Below are positions 32,095 to 44,818 of a stretch of 64,000 nt of DNA, piece after piece (positions within the stretch are counted from its first letter, which is position 1; every line of letters begins with the position of its first letter). The position numbers and the translations under genes were made by a program. The notes below the pieces were generated by a model. That model did no database searches and was not told where the DNA came from. It saw nothing but the letters and a program-made list of their open reading frames with translations. This stretch comes from Hyaloperonospora brassicae (lineage: Eukaryota > Oomycota > Peronosporomycetes > Peronosporales > Peronosporaceae). Location: the NCBI GenBank assembly GCA_947650285.1, contig CANTFL010000086.1:62001-126000 (forward strand), written 5' to 3'.

Positions 32095-33429
32095 GGTTGG
32101 ACGGATCTCGGCACGAGCAGTGCAATCTCAAAGTGACTGTGCGGGAACGGACACAAGAGCTCGCGTACTTACCGGCCGCGACACAGAGCCGTATCATGGG
32201 AAACGGTCCTCCCATCACCTGGTGTGGGTTTTCTTCCCCGACCCTTTCGATGGTTGCAGTCAGGGTGTGCTCTATGTACGTGCGACACCTCACTTTCGCA
32301 AGCTCTCCACACTCGAGACTGCCAACACGTGGTACACTGGAGCTGGTCCATTCTCTGACGATCGTCGTTGGTGACCGTTTTCTGGCACACGTACAGGATC
32401 TCTTTTGGCGGGTCGTGCTCAGGCGTGTTGCAAGAAGCTGTTCTGGAAGCAGATGTGATTGGATCAGTTGACGGGAACGCCAGCCGGCACACAAAGAAAG
32501 ACCTGCACGTCTTGTGGTCGAGTCAGTAAACAAGCTCGGACGGGCACTGCCCAGGCCCTACAGTAAGCTCAGTCGCACGACATCGCACGCCTGACGGAAG
32601 TGCGTGGCCCACCGCGTCAGCATCGATACCTCCGATCCAGCCACATGAACAGGTGCAGACACAACAGACTCGAGATTTAGGAAGATGTTCCCGTGCACTC
32701 AGCGGCTGTCATTTGTTGGACGAGAAGCATGTACAAACGAAGGTCTTTTTGGAGGGTGCGCCCAGCTTACGGTGCGAGACCGTGCCGGATCCAGGTGGAA
32801 CACGGTCCAGGATCAGCTGGACTCGGAAAGCCAGTCGGGACGCAGAGATCCCGACGTGTCCGACGCGCCGCTTTTTGCTGTTCGGTCTGGCTGACTTACT
32901 GCCCGGTCGCGACCTGATGAGAGGTGAGAGACGCAGGACGGCACGTGCACTCGTCAAGAACGCCGCAGACGGGGATCAATGTTCTCGACCCACTGCGTTG
33001 AGCCGCGTCACGCGTCGCGGCCAAGCACCCCGTGGAACGCAGCCTGAGGAATGCAGGCGTGGTGATGGCATTTCTAGCAGCGAGCTCATGGATGTTGACT
33101 TTCTTGTTTGTCTTGTGTGAACTGTGCTTGCCCACCCCAATTGGTTGGACGATGTGCTATCTCAATCGTTCATGTGGTGGCCGGACGACAAGCGTTTTGG
33201 ACCCGCGCAAGCTCGACAAGCGTTTCGACCTGCTTGTAGGAAGGATGATACAAACGGAGGTCGTCTCCATCGTCGAGGCACCCAATGTGGCCAGACCGCG
33301 AAGCATACGACCAGCATTGGTTTGGCCTATACATGAGCAAAGTCCACGATAGAAAGACATACACAGAAGCTGTTGTCTTTCGCCATGAGCTAGTTCGCGC
33401 ACCTCTTCGTTCAGCAGTGCACACTATGC
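32095..33429. other. Upstream of the effector; no recognised gene
   Basis: 1.3 kb GC-balanced sequence. The open frames (32653-33120 plus, 32169-32492 minus, 33124-33336 plus) have biased but unrecognisable content and no splice logic. It includes the promoter side of the effector. Confidence 0.5.
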
Positions 33430-35424
33430 TCAGTAGCAGCGCGCGAGCAAAGACTATGGCCTCGGCGCGTGGCTCCACTAGCCATCGACTCTGGATTGGC
33501 TCGCTTGTGCAGCATGTCAGCAATGAACACGCACTGCACAGCGCCGTGATCTGCCATGTTACGTGACCATTCACTGTCATCAGTTCGTCAGTCTCATCGC
33601 TGAACTCGCCTGTGGACGTATGTATGTACGCATTGTCGTCACCACACTGCGGGATAGAAGACACTCGTGCTCCTGTTTCGGCTGTCGGTCGTCACGATTG
33701 GCGCTATTCGCTTCGTGTTCTCCACACTAAGTGAAGTATCGTTTGTGTACCACAGCTGCTCGCCCGCTCGTCCGCCTCTCGGCCAGTCGTGCGGCTGTCC
33801 TTATGGTGCTCCAGTTCGTGCGTCGCTCTGTGCAGCAGCTGTTCAGTCACTCGGCCACATGTGCTGCGAGCCACCGCACGACTGTCTCTGCTGCTTCTAC
33901 CTTTGTCTCCAGTACCGCGTCAAGTGTCGCTCCCGCCAGTGCATATGCTGCAGGACGCGCGAGACCGCAGCCACAGCACATTAAAGCAGACCCGACGGGT
34001 GTTGTGGCTGGCGTTGCGATCGTAGGTGCCTTCGTGGGCGTCGGAAAGATGTGGTGGGACGCGTCGTCTTTGCGTGGCGCTTCAGAGCCCGAAGCGGTGC
34101 AGACGATCTCGCAGAAGGAGCTTGGGCTCTTTCTGGAGGAGCTCACAGCGGCTGTCAAGGAGCTGTTTGTACGTGTGTGGGTTGTCGCAGTGCAGCTGGA
34201 TGGCAGCTGCTCGCAGCTGGATAGAGCTGGAAGACCGCGTGCTTACGATGCGGTGTCGGTCCATTTCGGTGTGTTGTTGGTTGGTTGTTTGTGGTAGAAT
34301 AAAGTGCCGGCGATTGAGGATGCACTGCGTGCTTACATGAAAGAGAACGGTCATGAGCTGAGCGACGCTGAATTCAAGCAGGCGGTGCTATCACAGCTGT
34401 ATCAAATGATGGAGGCGATCGAAACGCAGGTCGTTGAGAAGCGCAAGTTGAATCCTGCAAGTCTGGAGTCTGCGCTCGAGATGTTTGCGCAGGACGCAGA
34501 GGTCTTGAGGTTGCAAGGCGAATTGAACAAACTGATGCAAACGTAAGCAGAAAGGTTGCTGCATATGCAGAACGGTATAGCTGCACGTGAGATCTGACTT
34601 TTTGTGCCACGCCAGTGTGTTTCCTGCATCAACGCCTGTGGAGGTCCCCGAGGACCTTACTGCTGACAGGACGTTGGCGATTCTGAAAGTGATGGTAGCC
34701 GGCATGGAAAAGGCAATGTCGGACATGCTCGCTCATGCGCGAGCTGAGGGTATAAGCGATGTCGTGGGAGCGATGGAGGCGTTTCAGCACTTGTACATGG
34801 AGCACGTGGAGCAGATGACGCAGGCGCAGATGAAGCTGCACGGCATCTCCCAAGATGTACGCTATATTCTGCGACGACCTCGACCAGGTCGCTGGCATTG
34901 ACGCGGGTTTTGTGAATCGTCCTATGTGCATTTCAGGTGTTCACGGCAGCTCTGCAGAAGCACCACACCGAAAATGAGCAGTTCCGGGAGCAGGTAGAGC
35001 AGATCTATGCTCAGCAGGCGAAAGCGTACGTTGACACTGGAGCAGCGGTGATGTCGCATTGCGTGCTCTAATGTTGTTTTGTTGCTTCGTTGATTGTGGT
35101 TCGTATATAGCTTCGAGAAAATGGGTCTGCCCATAGAGATGCAGTAGAGGGCTTTTTGCGACGAAGGACATTTCGACTAGATGTGGTGTGGTGGTGTGGA
35201 CTTCCTGAATCACACACCCGACTTGTGTGCTTTGTTTGCATCGGTGTTACGCCAAAGCGTTGTGCTGGATGGGGATGCACGGACAAACGTCATAGCGTTC
35301 ATCTGGATTGGGCCAAGCGCCCAGACACGCTCAAAGGACCTACAAGTCTGGCGCAAGAGTATCGGTTCGCGACGTCAGCGTGTACCAGTGTACGAAGGAA
35401 CCTGCTGGAAAACCAATGAAAGCC
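33430..35424 (+). repeat. Duplicated segment, copy 2
   Basis: Direct repeat of 6654-8662. The homologous end continues at 35425-35606 into RPS18 (compare 8930-9111). 33430-33802 holds the promoter region of the five-exon gene with no ORF that I trust. Confidence 0.9.
33803..35147 (+). CDS. Conserved five-exon gene of unknown function, copy 2
   Basis: Exons 33803-34168, 34298-34542, 34616-34856, 34937-35025 and 35111-35147 give 978 nt (325 residues plus stop), with the same intron positions and phases as copy 1. It lacks one GVVA unit in the membrane segment (12 bp) and has a few substitutions (for example VPAIEDALRAY for VPVLEDALRAY). Intron 3 has T instead of G as the last exon base (CAAGAT|GTACGC), which may weaken the donor. 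This copy keeps its ancestral-looking neighbour, the complete RPS18 gene, converging 445 bp away. Family not recognised; probably an organelle-membrane protein by its basic N-terminus and single hydrophobic segment. Confidence 0.77.
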
Positions 35425-35591
35425 AATCTATCGTTGTTTCCAGAAGCAGCAAAAGTTGTTCATCGTGTTGTTTCCGCCCGAGTGATCTCAGCGCGGTATC
35501 CCGCAACGAGGCTCACCCACGTCGATATCGCCAGCATCGTCGGCTGTCCCACAAGGAACCCGTGCACAAGCAGTCGATCCCCAGCAGCACC

Positions 35592-36280
35592 TTACTTGCC
35601 ACCACCAAGGATGCCGACCGTACGGCCACGACGACCAGTAGTCTTCGTGTGCTGGCCGCGCACCTTGAGGCCCCACCAATGACGGAGACCACGGTGAGCG
35701 TAAATCTTCTTGAGACGCTCGTAGTCTTCGCGCCACTTGCCCTGCAGGTTGTTGGCCACAATCTGCGAATGCTTGCCCGTCTTAAAGTCCTTTTGTCTGT
35801 TAAGGAACCACACGGGGATCTTGAACTGCAGCGGGTTCTGGATAATAGCAACCACGCGCTCAATCTCGTCGTTCGTGAGCTCGCCCGCACGCTTCGTGAC
35901 GTCCACCTCAGCCTTCTTGCACACCATGATGGAGAATCGGCGACCCACGCCCTGGATCGCGGTCAGCGCGACCCACACCTTGCGACGGCCATCGATGTTG
36001 GTGTTGAGGATACGCAGAATGTGCTGGAAGTCGGGACTGATGACAAGCGACTAAAGCCACAACCAGCAGACAAACACAAGCATTAGCACGACTGCTTTTT
36101 ACACAAACACAGCGCTTCGGTGCCCACGCAGAAAAAGCAGTGGGAACGGAACAGCGGCTCGACGGCGTCGGAGATGGCCACATCGACCGCCAGTCGGTCG
36201 TGTGTCGGCTACAGCCCATTGCCTCTGCGTGGCAGCAGTCGCGTAGGCACACACGCGCGCGTGGACGGAACACGTACCAT
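35592..36280 (-). CDS. RPS18: 40S ribosomal protein S18 (uS13)
   Basis: Exon 1 is only the ATG (36278-36280). A 227-nt intron (36051-36277, GTACGT...TTTAG) follows, then exon 2 (36050-35592), for 153 residues, the family length. The protein begins [20 protein letters not shown] and ends with the basic [20 protein letters not shown], both hallmarks of uS13. It contacts the head of the small subunit and the P-site tRNA. Splitting directly after the start codon is a known feature of some ribosomal protein genes. It is divergent from the proteasome gene with a 344-bp shared upstream region. A 3' fragment of this gene is duplicated at 9088-9111. Confidence 0.96.
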
Positions 36281-36624
36281 GGTTCGCGAATGCTTTTGCT
36301 TCTGACGGTGGGATAGCGTGTGCTCGGCCGTGGGGGGTGGAACTCACTTACGTTCACTATGCGCGGCCAAATGACTGGTAGTCAAGACGCGGTGCGCAGG
36401 CAGCCAGTAATGCGCGCGATTCCTTTCTGCCCAATCGACGGTCGGCATTTCGGCTCCAGGATTGCTAGGCATGGGGTCGACCGGGTATGCGAAACTCGTA
36501 CCCTCGCTCGTACTTAACGAAGACGTCGTCGTACCCCTTGTGGTTACGCTCACTCCGGCGACTACTACTACTTCACCCGCCCGATCCTTCCCCCACTTGG
36601 ACAAGGCACAAGCACACACTCGTC
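36281..36624. promoter_or_regulatory. Shared divergent promoter of RPS18 and the proteasome gene
   Basis: 344 bp separate the two start codons. It contains both 5' leaders. No TATA box is evident. A GC-rich stretch and CCACTTGGACAAGGC lie close to the proteasome start. The spacing implies a bidirectional promoter (inference). Confidence 0.55.
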
Positions 36625-37937
36625 ATGACCGACTTCCGCCGCACGCAGAACACGTTCGGCGACGCGTTCCCGACGGCAGAGCAGCTGCACGGCGGGTTCT
36701 GCTTCGACAATTGCCGTCGCAATGAGCTGCTGCTGAGCCAGGCGGGTGGCACGCAGCGAATCAAGGCCATGAAGACCGGCACGACGATCGTTGGCGTCGT
36801 CTACAAGGCACGCAGCTTTGCTATGGAGTCTGTAAATACCCCCGTGACAGTGACACTGAACCAGCCGTCGTACTTACTGTGTTTACTTGTCGGTCGTGGA
36901 CGGCGCAGGACGGGGTCGTGCTGGGCGCAGATACGCGCTCGACGGGCGGCTCGATCGTCATGGACAAGAACTGTGAGAAGATCCACTACATTGCACCCAA
37001 CATTTACTGCTGTGGGGCCGGGACAGCCGCCGATACGGAAAACACGACGGCGCTCATTTCGTCGCAGCTGGAGCTGCACCGTCTGGTCGGGTCGATTGTT
37101 TAGTGGTCATGCTGTCCTAGGGCAAACGTGCTTGCAACGCTGTGGCTGACGTCGTGATGTGTGGACAATTGTGTCGCAGAACACGAGCACGCAGTCCCGC
37201 GTGGTGACGGCCATGACGCTGTTGAAGCGCATGTTGTTCCAGTACCAGGGCCACGTCTCGGCTGCTCTGGTTCTCGGCGGCGTAGACGTCACGGGTCCGC
37301 ACCTCTACACGATTTACCCGCATGGAAGGTACGAGCGCCAGACTGGTGTGTCAGCGTTGCTTGGAGCTCAATTTGTCGATGGGTGGGTGGTTGTGTTTGG
37401 ATGGTATTAGTACGGACAAACTGCCGTTTGTGACCATGGGTTCGGGGAGTTTAGCGGCCATGTCGGTGTTCGAGCACGGCTACAAGGATGACATGACGGT
37501 AAGATCGTCGTAGCTGAGGCCAGTGGTTGGGGTGTGAGGTGCTGAATGTGGACTTGTGCCGGGTGTGTTATAGGAGGACGAGGCAAAGACGTTGGTGCAA
37601 GAAGCCATCTTGGCTGGCATTTTCAATGACCTGGGCTCGGGCAGCAATGTCGACGTGACGACGATCAAGAAAGTCAATGACAAGGTGGAAGTGGTCAAGG
37701 AGTTGAACTGTATCAAGCCGAATGAGGTGTCGGAGCTACGTTCGCAGATCAATCGGAACATCGTCACGCACATTCCGCGCGGAGCTACTCGTGCGTTCAT
37801 CGATACCACTGCTATGTCGCTGCTTGCCAATGTGCTGACTGCTCTTTCTTGCGCTATCTGTAGATGTGCTGAGCTCCAAGACAGAGCTGTTCCCTGCTGA
37901 CATTGTCGTCGAGGAGGCTTCGCCCATGGACTTGTAG
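36625..37937 (+). CDS. PSMB7: 20S proteasome subunit beta type-7 (beta2)
   Basis: Six exons: 36625-36807, 36909-37085, 37180-37328, 37411-37498, 37574-37790 and 37864-37937; 888 nt, 295 residues. A propeptide of 52 residues precedes the catalytic Thr in [12 protein letters not shown]. Asp17 (LGADTRST) and Lys33 (DKNCEK) of the active site are present, as are [30 protein letters not shown] and [12 protein letters not shown]. It gives the trypsin-like activity of the core particle. Intron 1 begins GC rather than GT (AAG|GCACGC); a GT donor 24 nt later would add eight residues in frame next to the active site. Other introns are GT-AG, 75-101 nt. Stop TAG at 37935-37937, 114 bp from the converging RabGGTase gene. 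Confidence 0.95.
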
Positions 37938-38051
37938 ACGCAGTTGTCGTTCTAGCGCACTTGGACGACTTGGTTCGCGACTGAAATGACGACCGCGAAA
38001 GAAAAGTAATAACTGTGTACGTTCATTGCAGGTCGACTGACCATAAAGCAC

Positions 38052-39095
38052 TTAATCCGCACGCACCTTGGGCACGATCATACCCGCTGTCAACTGCAGC
38101 TTCTCGACGACATCCGTGGGAATCGCAAAAGTCGGGTGGATCTGGCGGATACGTTCGTACTCCGGATGCGTTTCTTTCTCGCGGTCAAAGTAGCCGAGCA
38201 TGCAGAGGCCCGCAATACCAAAGAACGTGTGGAACACATCTGCTACGTTTCCTGGCCGGTCGGCGATCCCTCCATCCTCAGGGTCCTGACATGCGAGAAT
38301 GAACGCAATGAGTTTCTCTTTGCTGATCCAGTCGAGTTTACCGATCATAATGAGCGACGCAATGTTCCACCAGCTGTAGCACACGTCTGCCTGCTTCTCG
38401 GGTCGCCCGTTCAGCCCACCCGAGTCACATTGTCGCTCGCAGAGCCACCAGCCCAGCAGTTCGTCGTCCACGTACTGCTCGAGCGCAAACCCCATGGACA
38501 GTGCACCCACGGCCGTAAAAATGTGTCCTCCATGTGACTCACAGCCCGGCATGTTGCCAAACCCGCCGTCAAAGTTGCGGCACCTGTCGACGTAGGCCAC
38601 CGCCGTCTCGACGTTCACCAGGTCCAACTTGTCCAAGATCTTGAGGGCCGACAGCGCACAGTACGTGAACTTGGTGTCGAGTTCCTTCCACTCGTCGCCC
38701 GCAAACGAGCCGTCGCCTTGTTGCAAAGACGCGACAAACGTCGCGCACTTGTCCCTCTGGATCCGGTCCAGCGCTCCGAGCATTGCCAGCACGAGCAGAG
38801 CGTGCAGCGTGTAGAGGAGGTGTCGATCGTGCCCGACGTTGCCGGCAAAGCCGCCGTCCGGGTGCTCGCACTGGAGCACCCAGTCCACGATCGCCGATGG
38901 CTGCATCTCGTCCTCTCGATCGAGTAGCGCCATGGCCCCCACGCCCCAGTAGAAGCCACTGACGCGCATGTGCTCCGTCATGCACGACTCAAAGTCCTCC
39001 TTCTTGTTCTTGAGACCGACGAGGTACTGGACGTGCAAGTCGAGGTCGAAGGCCAGAGCCTGTGACGTGCTCGCCTCTGGACCTGCGCTCTTCAT
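38052..39095 (-). CDS. RABGGTB: Rab geranylgeranyltransferase subunit beta
   Basis: A single exon of 347 residues, near the usual 330. It is the catalytic subunit that, with the alpha subunit and Rab escort protein, attaches geranylgeranyl groups to C-terminal cysteines of Rab GTPases. It shows the repeated prenyltransferase alpha-alpha barrel motifs ([74 protein letters not shown]). Zinc ligands are the Asp and Cys in [10 protein letters not shown] and the His in [10 protein letters not shown]. The start is the ATG at 39093-39095. The N-terminal 15 residues are Ser/Ala-rich and may be variable. Confidence 0.96.
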   Translation of the reverse strand: MKSAGPEASTSQALAFDLDLHVQYLVGLKNKKEDFESCMTEHMRVSGFYWGVGAMALLDREDEMQPSAIVDWVLQCEHPDGGFAGNVGHDRHLLYTLHALLVLAMLGALDRIQRDKCATFVASLQQGDGSFAGDEWKELDTKFTYCALSALKILDKLDLVNVETAVAYVDRCRNFDGGFGNMPGCESHGGHIFTAVGALSMGFALEQYVDDELLGWWLCERQCDSGGLNGRPEKQADVCYSWWNIASLIMIGKLDWISKEKLIAFILACQDPEDGGIADRPGNVADVFHTFFGIAGLCMLGYFDREKETHPEYERIRQIHPTFAIPTDVVEKLQLTAGMIVPKVRAD

Positions 39096-40040
39096 GAGCA
39101 GATGCGAATCTTAGGGGGCTGATGGGTACTATTCGATTTGATGGGTACACAGGACGAAGACAGGACAGGTAAATTCATCGTCTCTTTGCACATTGCAATA
39201 CCCGTTTCATTATTGTCGACCGGACATGAAACCGATTTGAACTCTGACATCAAATCCAGCGACGGAGTGTGCCACGATGGTAGGAACATGCAGGAATCAA
39301 ACACCATGTGGTTCTGTTTCCCGACATAGCTCTCGGCAATGGGCTACAGCAACGCCCACTTCTTTGATTAGACTTTGCTGTCAATACCCATCCAACGCTC
39401 TGGGCGAGTTCTTCAACGCGTAAACAGCGGCATGAGTCCTCACTAACAGACTTGATAGCCCGTGAATGATCGCGTCTTGCTAACCAGCTCATCAGCACCA
39501 GACACTTTTGCTCGGCACCTCCGCAGTAACAACAGTCGAGGCTCTCGGACTATAATGTAGTGGTCGAAGGGCCCTCTTGTAGCCATCAGAAGCGCTGATA
39601 TGCACTAACGATGTTGTGACGATGCTGCACTCCATTCCTTGACATTTCCGCGCAAACCAGATTACAAGATGCAAGCCCAAAGCGCCTGAAGTCTGCTGTC
39701 AGTTAGCAGGAGGATAGGAACTTCTTTCTTGATGGCAATACTGACTCATGCAGTGCGAAGAACAGCTCCTCCGGATAAATATTGAGGTCGGGTATGCAAC
39801 CCCTGGACGTCATCGTTGCAGCACTCGATCCATGCCTTGGCCAGATGTTATGTGCACCGTCCGAAAAGCTGCTTGCTGCACCGACGTATGTGCCGTTGTA
39901 GCAGCACATGACAACTGTATAGATCAGAGTTGTCGCTACAGGCGGGCGCACGGCCACACATCAGCACAGCTACGGCTCTTGGTCCTGGCGTATCGACTGC
40001 GTGAGTTACGATTCAACTCACTACAAGACGGTCAATCACT
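39096..40040. other. Intergenic between RABGGTB and GCN2
   Basis: 945 bp holding the RABGGTB promoter side and the GCN2 3' side. Minor open frames (39703-39957 minus, 39748-40398 plus) have no motifs; the latter runs into the GCN2 antisense strand. Nothing else seen. Confidence 0.6.
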
Positions 40041-43000
40041 TCACAGTCTGTTCTTGCAGCCGGATCTTAGCGGCAAACCAAGGGACATCATGTCGTACCG
40101 GTCGTCCACAATGCTGTGCAAAAGCACATATCGTTCACGACGCGACTGTTTGGACTCGGGCGTTAGAGCTAAGACCTCTTCCATGGTAAATTTGAGCTGC
40201 TTTCGATATCGTGGATGCTTGGCACACATGGCGTCAATGCCACTGTGTCCCTCTTCCATCAATGCTGACGACATCTCCCGCATCAGTGGAAATGGCAAAT
40301 CGACCGACAAAATTTTCATGGCTTTGTCCCCGCGAGCGGAGAAGCTGGAGGAGATCCATTTCGATACGCGGCGCGTAACTTTCTGCGTGTCGAGCTGATA
40401 ATTTCGGTAGTTCCTGTCCTTCGATTGATATCTGGCGTCAACCAGCTTCACATCAAAAACAGGCTGTATCACGCTGCCAATCCGTGAAAAGGTACTACCG
40501 ACACCACCGCTAGGACCACTGCTCAAACTTTCTCCCAAATGGCTGTTTCCGCGACCACCGCCAGCCACAGTGTCACCATGTGAGCTTTTGCCAACGTTTG
40601 CCTGAAGCTCCGTGACGAGCTCCGGCAACGATCTCACGTTCGTCACCACGTCTGCCTCGGAATGACTTTTCACTGTGCGAATTTTCACCTGCTGCTTCTC
40701 TCTCATCACGTGTTTTTGCACAATCACCATCCAGTGTACACCGTGTTGAGCGCAATAGTCTTCCAGATCTTCGAGATGTAGCGGCTCGGGGTGCAGATAC
40801 TCTGCACCAATGCCGTGTGCCCACAACAGCATCGCGATCTGCATGCGAAACAACATCGTGTCAGATGCCTTACCTGCCGAACAAACCAGGATGCGGCAGC
40901 CACCCGTCAGGACTTCTGACATCGACGATTTGAACTCGAGCAATGCGGGTCCCATTGACTCAGCTAGCAGGGATACAATCTTGTCAATGGCGAAACGGAC
41001 ACCCATCGCAGCAACTGATGAGGCGTTTGCGTAAGCAGTTGTGAGTTTGAAACGTGACACTAAAGCGTCGTAGCGTCCACCCTCAGCAACGATTGTCTGA
41101 TTGTCCGTGGTCGCAGCAATTGACGAGGCAGTCATTGGACTAGTATGGCCACCTCCGTGTGCGGCTTCCTCAAGCAAGATTGCCTGAAATATGAATCCAG
41201 ACGTATAGCGCTCGGGGCGCGGGCTCAGCCCCAAATCCAGACGAACGCACACTGGACTCGACAGCTGAAGGAATTGCAGGCCTTGCAACAACAAGCGGAG
41301 GGACGCAATGCCTTCATTCGCGTCGTGTATAACCCGTCGAAGCTGAGAATCACGCTTTTGTATCCGTCTTCGGTCCACGGAGGACGCAGAACGAGCGTCG
41401 CCATCTGCTGCCATTGCTGGGTGACGACTCGTCGATGCTCGATTTTCCGCAAACAGCTTCTGTGTCTCCGACCCGATCACGACAAGCGACGCTAGACAGT
41501 CCTCCGGTAACACGAAGAATGGTTTTAGTGCATCGATCGAGCTTGCTGGTATCCCGAAGTGCGTCATTCGCTTTACAGTAAATTTCCAACGGCCCGGCTT
41601 CAGGCCCGGAGCTTGAGTGGAAGACGGACCAGCATGTACGGAAAAAGACACTTCGTGAGAAAGCAGCCGCAGCACTTCGCGACGAGCGCTGCTGGGAACA
41701 CGACAAAGCTCAAGAATACCGCGCGTAATTCGAGCGTCATTGAACCGCAAGTAGTACGAGCCAAGGCAGCTCGGTAGTGCCTTGATCACGCTCGATACTA
41801 CTTCGATTCCCTCCAGCTCCAAGAAGCCAACGGCACCTCCATCGTCCCACACAATGTCGAAATCAGACTCGGTGAACTCACGCGGGTGGCCGCCTCCTAT
41901 GCTCTTGCGATAAACTCGGTCGAACTGAAAGCATTTCAAACGTGAGACGTTGTGCCGTGCTACAAAGCGAGCCAGCCTCTCTGTCAAATCAAACGGAAGT
42001 GATACGGACACGCCATTGCCGTCTAGCATCGTGGGGGCGTTATGTGCGGTATTCAGAGTCATGCTACCAAAACTCTGCTCTGATGACCGTGGCATCAGTA
42101 ACGGCGTTGACATTTCGACAGCTCCGTGGCACTGGAAAACTTTCTGCTCAAGCATGCAATACACCTTGTTTAGACTTACAGCACCAAATCCATCGCAACA
42201 ACATCCAAATGGCTACGAACCTGTAACACGCTCCTGACGTATGTTTTTGTGCGTAGCTGGATCTCGTAGCTGCGCATTTTCACGGACTCCAAGTGGTCGT
42301 ACGTATAGTCAACGTGATTAAGAGGTGCCTGTGACACCAGAGCGTCAATCAGCTGGCGAAAGCATTTGCCTTGTGGATTCGCGAGCGTTTTCAATGCCTC
42401 TCGCAGATACGATCCCTCGATCTCGATCTTTGCAGGCAACAATGGACTCACCATGAGCTCCTTTGCATTCGGCCGCCTGGATGGGTCGTGCTCGCAAAGC
42501 CATAAGATGATCTTTTTCACGTCATCAGATGCGCCGAAAGAGTCGGGTAGTTCGTGCTTTTCTCTCAGCCCAACGAGTGCCTGTGCGCGCTCCATCAGGG
42601 TCGTGAATGGCGGTGACCACATTTCGAAGAACATAATCCCAAGCGAGAAGAGGTCTGCTTTCTGATTATATCGCTGTCCTTCTCTCTCTTGCTCAGGCGC
42701 CCGATAGAATGCAGTGCCAACACCAGCAGTAATACTGCCGTCCATTACGTTCGCCGACATGGTCGTCATCAGGTTACTGTGTTGTTGTGCACTCGGTTGG
42801 CCCTCAAATCTTGTGTCTTCCAGGGTTTCCAGCTTGAGACGCCCATACAGCTCGGCAGCAGATGAACCAGCTGACGCAGACAATATTGCGCCAGTAGCAG
42901 TCTCTCCAGGTGGCGAGGAGTCACCGTTACTGCCGTCGTCTTCGGTGGTCTTGGGAGGCCGCACGGCGAGACCAAAATCCCCTAGCTTTATAGTCCCTTC

Positions 43001-44731
43001 TGAGTCCAGAAAAACATTCGGCGGCTTGATATCACGGTGAATAATCCCCTGACTATGAATGTAGACAAGCGCCTCCAGGATTTGTCGAAACATCGTCCAA
43101 ATTTTGTCAGGATCTTTCCACAGAGCTCCTTTGTCAATCACTTCCCTAAGAGCATTTCCCTCGCAGAATTCCATCTGTATAAACAATTTTTCGAACTTTC
43201 TCTTCCTCTTGGGTACGTTATCTTTTTGACGCGGTGTCTCTCGGTCATGCCCACCATCTTCATCACTCATACAATCAACCTCGTCCATCGGAGCTTCTTC
43301 CAGCGCTTCCCATTCAGCATTGCCATCAAGGTAGCCTTCCATTGCCGAGTGCTGCGAAGAAAGCTGAAACACGCGACTCCTACTACGCAGGCTTCGGGAG
43401 TTAGGGCAAGACGTTGAAGTCGCCCGTAGCCCTATACTACTGCCCACATCGCCCAGCCAGTCATCTTCGTCTTCATTGATCGACGCCGCTGGTCCCAGCC
43501 TGTCGTCGACATCCGACGAAAAACTCACTTCACCATCCAGAGAATCCTTTTCACTAGCAGCAAAACTGCTCAATGAATCGTCTTCGGCACTGAAGTCGCT
43601 GCCCTCCAGACTGGACCGTTCTTCGTCGTCAGAAGACATTCCATTTTCACCTTCGATCCATGCTTGAAAATACCGCACAATGTGCCGGTGCTGCATTCGT
43701 GAAATCGTCTTCACTTCACGCAAAATCTTCTTCTTCATCGTCTTGTCGTTCGGGTCTACTTTGACCTTCTTGACCGCGTACAGCTGTCGGTCCAGCCGAT
43801 TGCGAACCTTCACCACTTCGCCACCTCCTCCACGCCCCAGCAGCCCCAGCTCCTTGAAATCACCCAGGTATCTGGAATGATACCGTTTTGCTGCCACAAT
43901 CGCATCCAAGTCCGACGCATCCGAGTCCGACACACTAGAACCCCACTTAGAACTCGTCTCTGACTGCTGTTCGTAGACGCTCGACGGACTTGCCACATCG
44001 TCTTGACTTTGACCACTATCACTACCACTTGCCTGTCCGCCCCAATCCTCAAATTGGTGTCTCCTTCGTCCTCGTCGCGTCTTTTTCGCCAACGTCTTCC
44101 GTTTCTTCCGCTCCGCGTCCAGAAGCGCCAATATCGCCTCATTCTTTGCTCGCACGTGTTTCTCTTGTTCTTGCACCAGTGCATCGTCTGCCAACTTCTT
44201 TTGTGCATCTTGATCCTGCTGTCTTGTGACCATCTGGTCAAAGAACGACGATTGGTCCGTGAGACGGTCCATGATAAAGTCCGCTGCAAACACCACGAGG
44301 TCGTACACGACCGCGTCGCCAACTTTTTCCAGTGCAAGTGTCTCCATTTGGTCCGTCAATTTCTGCGTCTCATTGTCCGAAAGCCCGTGCTTGGCTTCCA
44401 CCACGATATTTGGCGGCTGCTTGATAGGATACATCCGTGTAAAGTCAAAATGGAGCAGCACTTCGGCTGTCGTAGCCGATCCAGGCCTGGCTTCGCATCG
44501 CAGTCGGATGGTGAAAATGTACGTATACAACGGCGTCGAGCTCTGCATAGTCAAGTCACTGTCGTAAATAGACTGCAGGACCTCGAGCTCTTGGGTCTGC
44601 AGCTGTCGCGCTTTGTCGAGCGTCACTGCATCGTACGTGGCAGGAGAAGTGTCGCATGTCACTGATGCAGTAGCGTGGGCGTCTAGAAACACACGGGGCG
44701 TACAGTGAATGACAGTGTTCGACAATGCGCA

Positions 44732-44818
<87 letters not shown>

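Noticed and set aside
36808..36831. Treating ARSFAMES as constitutive proteasome coding sequence
   Set aside because: It would add eight residues between Thr1 and Asp17, whose spacing is fixed in the family, so I prefer the GC-AG intron as the main form.
38569..38985. 138-codon second minus frame inside RABGGTB
   Set aside because: Alternate frame of an intact prenyltransferase gene; Arg/Ala-rich noise.
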